This document shows positions 1 through 5,108 of a stretch of DNA of 6,585 nucleotides, in pieces. The DNA comes from Methanomassiliicoccaceae archaeon UBA367 (lineage in GTDB: Archaea > Thermoplasmatota > Thermoplasmata > Methanomassiliicoccales > Methanomethylophilaceae). A program made the translations under genes and the position numbers. The notes beneath the pieces were generated by a model. That model made no database searches. It was not told the DNA's origin and was given only the letters and a program-made list of their open reading frames with translations. Position 1 is the first letter of the stretch. Each line of letters starts with the position of its first letter. The DNA is taken from contig DAXF01000065.1 in NCBI GenBank assembly GCA_002506255.1, positions 1-6,585 on the forward strand. Reading direction: 5' to 3'.

Positions 1-783
1 GACAACAAGGACCTGGGCGCAGGGATGGCGGTAAAATGGCCGTTCGAGGTCTCGACCGACGCCATAGACGTCCAATTCACTTTCGATATTTCTACAGGGC
101 CCGAAGGCTCCGATTCCCCGGACTGGAACGTTGAGTTCGGTGAGCCTGCGGGGCCCATATGGGACAACTACCGCAGCAAGAAAGAGGTAAGAGTGGACAT
201 ACCTCTGGGCAAACCGAAGGAATTCTACCTTGAGGTCATATGCCCGAAAGGTGCCAGATACGGAGATTTCGTTTCCGTCACTGTCACTGCCTCCGGCGGA
301 GGGGCCCAGAACAGCATAACCTTCGGGGCAAGAGCCGTTCAATCCATAATGATCCTCAAGACCCAGATAGACCAGGAAAGGAGCGTGGTCGACAGCCTGA
401 ACGCCAAAGCGCTGCTCGGCGAGAAGGACATATACGCCATGCTCAGCCCGTCGAATCTGAGAGGATACATCTTCGTCGAGGGCATGAACACCGACCGTAT
501 GCGCGAGAAGGCCAGGGACATAAGGAAGGCCCGCTCGTTCATCGAAGGTGAGACCGGGCTGATCGAGATAGACCACTACCTTACCCCGCTGTCCACTGTC
601 GTGGGCATTGCGGAAGGCGATCTGGTCGAGCTTATCAGCGGTCCGTTCAAAGGCGAGAAGGCCAGGGTACAGTACATCGACCAGAGCAAAGAGGAGATCA
701 GGGTGGAGCTAATCGAAGCCATGGTCCCCATACCGCTCACGGTCAATGGTGACAGCGTCAGAGTTATTGAAAAGGAGAGATGA
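1..783 (+). CDS. spt5: Transcription elongation factor Spt5 (NusG-like), 5'-partial, with an extra N-terminal domain
   Basis: Spt5 binds the RNA polymerase clamp across the DNA cleft and raises processivity, with Spt4 as its usual archaeal partner. The reading frame is open from base 1, so the true start probably lies left of the window; the ATG at 25 is only the first internal Met. Counting from that Met, residues about 106-190 look like the NGN domain, including the stretch LRGYIFVEG typical of NusG/Spt5. Residues about 195-250 form a KOW domain (GDLVELISGPFKGEKARV). Residues 1-100 are not part of ordinary archaeal Spt5, which is about 150 residues long. They are rich in alternating hydrophobic residues, Gly and Pro, and resemble a beta-sandwich domain. 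The stop codon overlaps the first possible ATG of rpl11, as expected for the conserved spt5-rpl11 pair. The family call is firm; the identity of the extra domain is inference. Confidence 0.9.
   Translation, partial: DNKDLGAGMAVKWPFEVSTDAIDVQFTFDISTGPEGSDSPDWNVEFGEPAGPIWDNYRSKKEVRVDIPLGKPKEFYLEVICPKGARYGDFVSVTVTASGGGAQNSITFGARAVQSIMILKTQIDQERSVVDSLNAKALLGEKDIYAMLSPSNLRGYIFVEGMNTDRMREKARDIRKARSFIEGETGLIEIDHYLTPLSTVVGIAEGDLVELISGPFKGEKARVQYIDQSKEEIRVELIEAMVPIPLTVNGDSVRVIEKER
774..777 (+). promoter_or_regulatory. Ribosome binding site of rpl11 that decides its start
   Basis: GGAG lies 2 bases before the ATG at 780 and 8 bases before the ATG at 786. The second spacing is the normal one for a Shine-Dalgarno motif. 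The second ATG also gives a protein starting MVDTVEALVDGG, close to the usual archaeal L11 N-terminus, so 786 is preferred. The site sits inside the end of spt5, which suggests coupled translation. Confidence 0.6.
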
Positions 784-785
784 GA

Positions 786-1256
786 ATGGTAGATACAGTT
801 GAGGCGTTGGTAGACGGTGGAAAAGCGACCGCAGGCCCGCCGCTGGGGCCCGCACTGGGCCCGAAGGGTGTGAACACTGGCCAGGTAATAGCGGCCATTA
901 ACGAGAAAACAAAGGTTTTCGCAGGAATGAAGGTTCCCGTGAAGATACTCATAGCGGATGACAAGTCCTTCGAGATCAAGGTGGGAACACCTCCCATGTC
1001 CGCTCTGATAAAGAACGAGCTCAACCTAGCCAAGGGATCCAGCAACAACAGCAAGGATTTCGTCGGCAACCTTACCCTTGACCAGGCGAAGAAACTGGCC
1101 AAGATGAAGGAGGACTCCCTTCTGGGCGCGACCGAGAAGGCAAAGGTCCTCGAGGTCGCCGGTGCTGCGGTATCCGTCGGCATCACCATTGACGGCAAGA
1201 AGCCCAAGGACTTCCAGGCCGCCGTCAAAGCCGGCGAGTACGACGACAGGTTCTGA
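786..1256 (+). CDS. rpl11: 50S ribosomal protein L11 (uL11), archaeal type
   Basis: L11 binds the GTPase-associated centre of 23S rRNA at the base of the ribosomal stalk and takes part in elongation-factor action. The 156-residue product has the near-invariant N-terminal motif GPPLGPALGP (residues 17-26) followed by KGVNTGQV. A C-terminal rRNA-binding domain runs from about residue 66, with the archaeal KVGTPPMSALIK start and the signature-like stretch VLEVAGAAVSVGITIDGK near residues 121-138. Length fits archaeal L11 (about 160). An alternative ATG at 780 would add two residues and overlap the spt5 stop by 4 bases, but its spacing to GGAG is poor. The gene is followed directly by a hairpin terminator, so the usual downstream partners L1, L10 and L12 are not next to it here. 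Confidence 0.97.
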   Translation: MVDTVEALVDGGKATAGPPLGPALGPKGVNTGQVIAAINEKTKVFAGMKVPVKILIADDKSFEIKVGTPPMSALIKNELNLAKGSSNNSKDFVGNLTLDQAKKLAKMKEDSLLGATEKAKVLEVAGAAVSVGITIDGKKPKDFQAAVKAGEYDDRF

Positions 1257-1265
1257 AACTCAAAA

Positions 1266-1299
1266 GGCGGTCTGGCTCTTTCCGGACCGCCCTTCTTAC
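1266..1299 (+). terminator. GC-rich hairpin terminator after rpl11
   Basis: Bases 1266-1275 pair with 1282-1291 in a 10-bp stem containing one G-U pair, closing a 6-base loop (CTCTTT). A pyrimidine-rich run, CTTCTT, follows. It starts 9 bases after the rpl11 stop and just before the next promoter. The position and stem strength support a transcript end or a 3' stability element. The short T-run is weaker than in classic archaeal T-tract terminators. Confidence 0.6.
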
Positions 1300-1307
1300 A
1301 ACTACCT

Positions 1308-1318
1308 AAATATTTATA
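1308..1318 (+). promoter_or_regulatory. TATA box for the HTH regulator operon
   Basis: AAATATTTATA is the most AT-rich stretch in the 88-base gap between rpl11 and the next gene. Its last base is 27 bases before the GTG start at 1345. That matches the usual archaeal distance from TATA box to transcription start, so the mRNA should begin at or within a few bases of the start codon. No Shine-Dalgarno motif is visible between box and start, which agrees with a leaderless message. A weak inverted repeat, GAAC-N6-GTTC (1327-1340), lies between box and start. Confidence 0.6.
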
Positions 1319-1344
1319 GAAGCGCGGAACGTTAGAGTTCTATC

Positions 1345-2286
1345 GTGAGCAGAGACAACCTTATAGACACGGCCCGCACGATTCTGGGAAGAGCGGGATA
1401 CAGGCTTTCCCCGCCGATGGCATTGCGCAGCGTATGCTTCGACATAGTCGGGAGGAAGAGTGAGATCATGCTCATCGTGAAGGTCCTCGGGAACGTGGAT
1501 GCCCTCTCCCGGGAGAATGCAGAGGAGATGAAGGTCCTGTCCGAGATGCTGGGAGCCACCCCCCTCGTGATAGGGGAGAAATCCAGCGCAGGCATCCTGG
1601 AGCCTGGCATTGTGTACTCCCGCTTCGATATACCGATCATATCCAATGAAACCCTGAGCGATTACGTCCTGAGAGACGAATCCCCCTTCGTTATAGCTGC
1701 CCCCGGAGGACTGTACGTCAGATTGGACAGCGCTTTGCTGAAGGACATCAGGGAGAGCAGGGACATAAGCCTGGGAACCCTGGCGGAAGTTGCGGGGGTA
1801 TCCCGCAGGACCATACAGATGTATGAGTCCGGAATGGGCGCGATGATAGACGCGGCCATAAGGATAGAGGAATACCTGAACGCGCCGATAATACGCCCTG
1901 TGGACCCCTTTGAGTTCAGAGGGGACAGGGTAAGAAGGCATGAGCTGTCCGGAGTGGAGAAGACGGGGTCCGCGGTCCTGGACCATCTGCTCGGAATGGG
2001 ATTCTCAATAACCCCTGTACTGCGCAGCCCCTTCGAAGCTATAACCCGTGACAACAGAACCGTCATACTAACAGGCCTGGGAGGCGAGACGGACAAGATG
2101 ATGCAGAAGGCCGCCCTCGCATCCGACATCTCGGTGATCTTCGGGAAGCATTCGATCATCGTCGTGGACGACGAGAAGAGCCCGGGGAACATCAAATCCA
2201 CTGTGGTTGTGACCAAGAAGGAACTGAATCACATGGAGGATAAAGGACAGCTCACCGACCTCGTGATGACCCGGAGCGTCGAGTAA
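1345..2286 (+). CDS. Archaeal HTH-type transcriptional regulator (Cro/C1 HTH with conserved flanking domains)
   Basis: Probable DNA-binding transcription regulator of a widespread but poorly studied archaeal family (HAMAP putative HTH-type transcriptional regulatory protein). The 313-residue length fits the family. Residues 1-110 form an alpha/beta domain containing CFDIVGRKSEIMLIVKVL, which recalls the core of restriction-endonuclease-like folds, but the acidic residue before K46 is replaced, so nuclease activity is unlikely. Residues 116-127 (VIAAPGGLYVRL) are the family's typical lead-in to a Cro/C1 helix-turn-helix at about 132-178, with recognition helix VSRRTIQMYE. A C-terminal alpha/beta domain (about 205-290) follows. 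The start is a GTG placed correctly behind a TATA box, with no Shine-Dalgarno motif. It is first in a three-gene operon and may control it; that is inference. Its ligand and targets are unknown. Confidence 0.88.
   Translation: MSRDNLIDTARTILGRAGYRLSPPMALRSVCFDIVGRKSEIMLIVKVLGNVDALSRENAEEMKVLSEMLGATPLVIGEKSSAGILEPGIVYSRFDIPIISNETLSDYVLRDESPFVIAAPGGLYVRLDSALLKDIRESRDISLGTLAEVAGVSRRTIQMYESGMGAMIDAAIRIEEYLNAPIIRPVDPFEFRGDRVRRHELSGVEKTGSAVLDHLLGMGFSITPVLRSPFEAITRDNRTVILTGLGGETDKMMQKAALASDISVIFGKHSIIVVDDEKSPGNIKSTVVVTKKELNHMEDKGQLTDLVMTRSVE
2273..2276 (+). promoter_or_regulatory. Ribosome binding site for the 2286 gene
   Basis: GGAG lies inside the end of the regulator gene, 9 bases ahead of the ATG at 2286. 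It supports that start and translational coupling across the TAATG junction. Confidence 0.45.
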
Positions 2287-2915
2287 TGACGATCCTGAGC
2301 TCAGAGAAGGGGACCATCGAGATCATCCCTGTGATCAAGGGACTCGTTTCCGAATCCCCCAAAGCAGATGTTCTTCTTGACCGGAACTATGATGCCGCTG
2401 CGGTATCCCTGGGGCCCGAGGACATATCAGCCATAAGTGCCAGATCAACCCTGGAAGAGGCTGAGATAAGCGATGCGGATGCTGTCTACGGCCACTTCCT
2501 TTCATCCTTCGGGAAAATAGGCTCTCCTTCACCCATATACTGCGCCCTTGTGGACCTCTGCGCCGAGAAGGGCATCCCTCTCATACCGGCCGACATGGAC
2601 GATGCCGAATATACGGAAGCCTACTGCCGGAACATCTCCCTCCTGGAGACTTTGAAGGAGCGCGGCCTCATAAGATCGGCCGCCAAAGGAGGTTTGGATA
2701 TGTCCTCCCCGGAAGCTTTCGTGAAGGACTTTGAAAGCAGGTTCAGGAAGATCAGGGGATTCAATATTTTGGCTTATGAGAGGGCGGATCGTATGGCCGG
2801 GAAGCTGTCCGAAGCCCTTGATAGAAGAAAGAGGATCGCCGCGTTCATAGAGATCGAGACGGCTGATGATGTGGCACGAATACTGATGGATTCATATGGC
2901 ATGCGACAGGTGTGA
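2286..2915 (+). CDS. Uncharacterised 209-residue protein, possibly a degenerate TraB/PrgY-like protein
   Basis: I do not recognise this protein with confidence. It is soluble, 209 residues, rich in Ala, Asp and Glu, with no signal peptide or membrane segment. Two stretches recall the TraB/PrgY (COG1916) layout. Residues about 12-47 (IIPVIKGL ... YDAAAVSLGPEDI) resemble that family's opening helix and strand. Residues about 165-200 (YERADRMAGKLSEALDRRKRIAAFIEI) resemble its helix and closing strand. The conserved His and Glu residues expected in active TraB-like proteins are not apparent, so it may be a non-catalytic relative or something unrelated. Its ATG overlaps the regulator's TAA by one base, and its end overlaps the next gene by 20 bases, so it is almost certainly made with both neighbours. 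The ORF is well supported; the fold suggestion is weak. Confidence 0.8.
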   Translation: MTILSSEKGTIEIIPVIKGLVSESPKADVLLDRNYDAAAVSLGPEDISAISARSTLEEAEISDADAVYGHFLSSFGKIGSPSPIYCALVDLCAEKGIPLIPADMDDAEYTEAYCRNISLLETLKERGLIRSAAKGGLDMSSPEAFVKDFESRFRKIRGFNILAYERADRMAGKLSEALDRRKRIAAFIEIETADDVARILMDSYGMRQV

Positions 2916-3888
2916 CGAGAACCGCGCTGCGGGCAACAGATTCTGCTCCGACTGCGGAGAGGCCCTCAAAGGACGCATCACTCTGCGTCTGGTACTTGGA
3001 GCCGTACTGTGCCTGATTTGCACATACATCATATCATACGAGCTGATAGGCGTAGCAGTGCTGTTCCCCGAGACCTTCGAGGGACTTGGGAGTGCCAGCA
3101 CCTACATATTCATAATCGTTCCAATGATCGTTAATCTGTTCGAAATAAACGGGATCGCACTGCAGATCTACTTCGTGCTTCTGGCAGCGACGTGCTTTGT
3201 ATCAGCTTTCTTCCTTTTCAGGGACGTCCCTGCCAACATTAACAAGGCGATGACCCAGAAGGATTATCTTCACTTCCAGGACTCCGCACTTTTCAGAGTG
3301 TCCACACTGTTCTCGGCCCTTATGACGTTCCAGATGTCGATCATATTCATCGTGGTCCTGATGGGTTATGACCTCGAATCTGTTGACATAGGCAGCTATC
3401 CTGCTTGGGCCCAGCTTTTCTCCCTTGTGGAAGCTTCCGTCTGGGAGGAGGTTCTCTGCCGCTTCCTGATGCTCGGGGTGCCTGTTGCGATAATCGCCTA
3501 CATGTCTGAGAAGGAAGGCAGGACCTGGAAGCTGGCACTTGGAGGTTTCGGAATAGACAGGACCGTTCTGGTTTTCATACTGTTCTCATCGTTCATGTTC
3601 GCTGCGGGGCATCTTACCAATTGGGGGCTGTGGAAGTTCCTGCCCACGTTCGCCTTCGGCCTCGGATGCGGTTACCTCTTCTCGAAATACGGATTGCACG
3701 CATCGATAATGCTGCACTTCATGGTGAATCTGATGTCCGCCGGAACCTGGCTCTCGGGGTCGGAGGTCAACAGCATAAGCATGATGATGTTCCCTGTGAT
3801 GATCCTGGGTCTTTACTTCGTCATATCATACTTGCTGCGGGGATCCAGATTCCTGAAGGATATGTTCACCAAGGATCAGAGCATCTGA
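2896..3888 (+). CDS. Zinc-ribbon CPBP-family intramembrane metalloprotease (CAAX protease/Abi)
   Basis: Predicted membrane endopeptidase of the CPBP family, related to Rce1 and bacteriocin-immunity Abi proteins; the substrate is unknown. The N-terminus is a short zinc ribbon with Cys at 3, 6, 17 and 20 (CDRC ... CSDC). About seven or eight hydrophobic segments follow, roughly at residues 28-57, 69-108, 136-157, 186-203, 223-240, 249-285 and 293-314. All family active-site motifs are intact: EExxxR at E184, E185 and R189; FxxxH-type FMFAAGH ending at H239; and HxxxN at H274 and N278. Enzyme activity is therefore likely. The ATG at 2896 is the only start that keeps the first Cys pair, although no clear Shine-Dalgarno motif precedes it. 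It overlaps the previous gene by 20 bases. Its last 13 bases overlap the convergent gene on the other strand. Confidence 0.88.
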   Translation: MACDRCDENRAAGNRFCSDCGEALKGRITLRLVLGAVLCLICTYIISYELIGVAVLFPETFEGLGSASTYIFIIVPMIVNLFEINGIALQIYFVLLAATCFVSAFFLFRDVPANINKAMTQKDYLHFQDSALFRVSTLFSALMTFQMSIIFIVVLMGYDLESVDIGSYPAWAQLFSLVEASVWEEVLCRFLMLGVPVAIIAYMSEKEGRTWKLALGGFGIDRTVLVFILFSSFMFAAGHLTNWGLWKFLPTFAFGLGCGYLFSKYGLHASIMLHFMVNLMSAGTWLSGSEVNSISMMMFPVMILGLYFVISYLLRGSRFLKDMFTKDQSI

Positions 3889-4631
3889 CGCAGTATATCC
3901 CTGGACTCCACCGCTGATGGGAAGTCCCGGGATTCTATGACGTGGTTCCCTCTGTAGGAGGACAGCTTCTTCAGGGCCGATTTGAAGTCTACGTTACCCT
4001 CTCCGAGAACAAGATGCTCGTCATTCCTGCCGCAATTGTCATGCACATGAACATTGACGAACCTGCTTCCGAGAAGATCTATGAAACCGTCTATATCGCC
4101 GACGGTGTTTGCATGCCCAATATCGAAGCAGACTCCCAGCTCCGTGCCTTCCACCAGCTCCGCCAGCTCCTGAGGGGTCCTTCCGAGCATGAAATCGAGA
4201 TTCGGCATGTTCTCCACAGCCACTTTTATGCCGTACTCTGCCATTATCCTGTCCAGTGTCCTTAGTGACTTCTTGGCCGCTGCCACGGACTTCTCCTCCA
4301 TATCGGGGACGACAAGGGAATAAACACCGGGGTGAACAGTTATAGTGGATACGTTCAGGCTCAGGGCGCTCTCAACCAGAGATATCAGATCCAGCACGGA
4401 GGCCTCTCTCATCCTCTCGTTGAGGGATGCTATGTTATTGTCGCATATGGGCGCATGTACCGAATACTTCAGATCATAGGACGGCGCTATGACCGCCAGC
4501 ATACCGGATATGTTCTGCACATAATGCTCCGCTTCCGAGAAGATCTCCCAGAGCTCGAACTCCTTGGACACCTCCTCCAACACATCTTCGAATCTGTACG
4601 CGCTGAAACTTGTAGATGAAACTCCGATCAA
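3876..4631 (-). CDS. TIM-barrel sugar phosphate isomerase/epimerase or endonuclease IV-like protein
   Basis: Member of the xylose isomerase-like TIM-barrel superfamily (AP endonuclease 2 Pfam family, COG1082), 251 residues. Metal-ligand candidates appear in order: H59, H100, E140 (in VENMP), D170 and H173 (CFDIGH), H195 or H197 (HVHDN), D204 and H206 (DEH), and E233 (VIES). This covers the four-ligand set of sugar epimerases and the pattern of the nine trinuclear-zinc ligands of endonuclease IV. The HVHDN...DEHLVLGEGNVDF stretch is typical of the isomerase/epimerase branch, which I favour; the substrate is not predictable. The start is TTG, overlapping the upstream gene's stop as TTGA. The next bases encode the expected first barrel strand (MIGVSSTSFS), and a strong Shine-Dalgarno motif precedes it. 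Its 3' end overlaps the convergent CPBP gene by 13 bases. Confidence 0.88.
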   Translation of the reverse strand: MIGVSSTSFSAYRFEDVLEEVSKEFELWEIFSEAEHYVQNISGMLAVIAPSYDLKYSVHAPICDNNIASLNERMREASVLDLISLVESALSLNVSTITVHPGVYSLVVPDMEEKSVAAAKKSLRTLDRIMAEYGIKVAVENMPNLDFMLGRTPQELAELVEGTELGVCFDIGHANTVGDIDGFIDLLGSRFVNVHVHDNCGRNDEHLVLGEGNVDFKSALKKLSSYRGNHVIESRDFPSAVESRDILRQML

Positions 4632-5017
4632 TTTCTCACTTCCACACCATCGACCGTCCCCGGGGCGGTCCTGTCTATCAATGCCTCTATTCCCTCATCC
4701 GTCACCGTGACCTCTATGGGGCCAAGCACCTGTCCTCTGTCACAGAAGGATATCTTACCGACAAGCGCCACCTGTTTGTTCAGCAGGAATCTCGTACGAT
4801 CTCCCGACATCCCTTTGAGAAGGACGGCCCGGGTCGTGTCAAGCATCTTCTGGCGACGGATCATGAGCCCGAAATTACTGAGGCTCTGGGCCTCACCTCT
4901 GGCATATCCTCCCTCCGTCTCTATCACGGCATCCGGAAATACGTTAAGGATCGCCGTCCTGACCTTTTCCGGGTCCTCACTGGGATTGACCCGGCTCACT
5001 ATCCTGACCGAAGGCAT
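4628..5017 (-). CDS. UPF0201 (COG1931) family predicted RNA-binding protein
   Basis: Small archaeal protein of unknown function, predicted to have an RNA-binding fold related to the ribosomal protein L5 domain. The 129-residue length is typical of the family. Recognisable family features in order are an N-terminal strand and NPSEDPEKVRTAILNVFPD (residues 11-29), RRQKMLDTTRAVLLKG (54-69), RFLLNKQVALVGKISF (76-91), LGPIEV (98-103) and the closing IEALIDRTAPGTVDG (110-124). It is the first gene of a minus-strand pair with the TIM-barrel gene, sharing a 4-base stop/start overlap, and is divergent from the PolD DP1 gene. In other archaea relatives are often annotated as coaE-operon proteins; no coaE is visible here. 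No Shine-Dalgarno motif precedes the ATG, and a TATA-like box sits 26 bases upstream, so the message may be leaderless. Confidence 0.88.
   Translation of the reverse strand: MPSVRIVSRVNPSEDPEKVRTAILNVFPDAVIETEGGYARGEAQSLSNFGLMIRRQKMLDTTRAVLLKGMSGDRTRFLLNKQVALVGKISFCDRGQVLGPIEVTVTDEGIEALIDRTAPGTVDGVEVRN
4636..4643 (-). promoter_or_regulatory. Shine-Dalgarno site supporting the TTG start at 4631
   Basis: The minus strand reads GGAAGTGA, one mismatch from the ideal archaeal GGAGGTGA, ending 4 bases before the TTG. It lies within the last codons of the UPF0201 gene. Together with the TTGA overlap it makes the unusual start codon credible. Confidence 0.6.
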
Positions 5018-5033
5018 CGGCCGGGTATAAGTT

Positions 5034-5041
5034 CCACGTGG
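5034..5041. promoter_or_regulatory. Palindrome CCACGTGG next to the minus-strand promoter
   Basis: A perfect 8-bp palindrome lies between the TATA-like box (5043-5049) and the start of the UPF0201 gene, where a bound protein would block polymerase. It could be an operator or simply chance; no second copy was noticed in the window. Confidence 0.25.
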
Positions 5042-5042
5042 C

Positions 5043-5049
5043 TTTAATT
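5043..5049 (-). promoter_or_regulatory. TATA-like box for the UPF0201/TIM-barrel operon
   Basis: The minus strand reads AATTAAA, ending 26 bases before the ATG at 5017. This is almost the same spacing as the clearer TATA boxes at 1308-1318 and 5079-5084. The sequence is a weaker match than those. A second AT-rich word, TTATA, nearer the start is too close to serve as the box for this ATG. Confidence 0.4.
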
Positions 5050-5057
5050 GTTACAAT
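5047..5057. promoter_or_regulatory. Inverted repeat ATTGT-T-ACAAT between divergent promoters
   Basis: Perfect 5-bp arms flank one central base. The repeat overlaps the upstream edge of the minus-strand TATA-like box and sits about 20 bases upstream of the plus-strand TATA box. The position is suitable for a regulator acting on both directions, but a short repeat like this can occur by chance. Confidence 0.25.
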
Positions 5058-5078
5058 CGAACCTGTGGACAGTGAACA

Positions 5079-5084
5079 TTTATA
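5079..5084 (+). promoter_or_regulatory. TATA box for the PolD DP1 gene
   Basis: TTTATA ends 25 bases before the ATG at 5109, placing the predicted transcription start at or next to that ATG. This supports a leaderless mRNA. It also argues against an in-frame TTG at 5088, which would lie upstream of the transcript start. Confidence 0.6.
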
Positions 5085-5108
5085 GGCTTGTCCCCTCTCT
5101 TTCCTCTC

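Noticed and set aside
764..1228. Minus-strand open frame covering most of rpl11
   Set aside because: It is the antisense shadow of a highly conserved ribosomal protein gene.
1377..1480. Restriction-endonuclease active site in the HTH regulator's N-terminal domain
   Set aside because: D33 and K46 recall a PD-(D/E)xK core, but the required acidic residue two positions before the Lys is Ile, so nuclease activity is not supported.
1306..1986. Long minus-strand open frame opposite the HTH regulator gene
   Set aside because: Its product is low in recognisable motifs and rich in His, Tyr, Gly and Arg as expected for a shadow of a GC-rich gene; the plus-strand frame encodes a recognisable family.
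5088..5108. TTG at 5088 as start of the DP1 gene
   Set aside because: It lies only 4 bases after the TATA box and so upstream of the expected transcript start; the ATG at 5109 is at the right distance.
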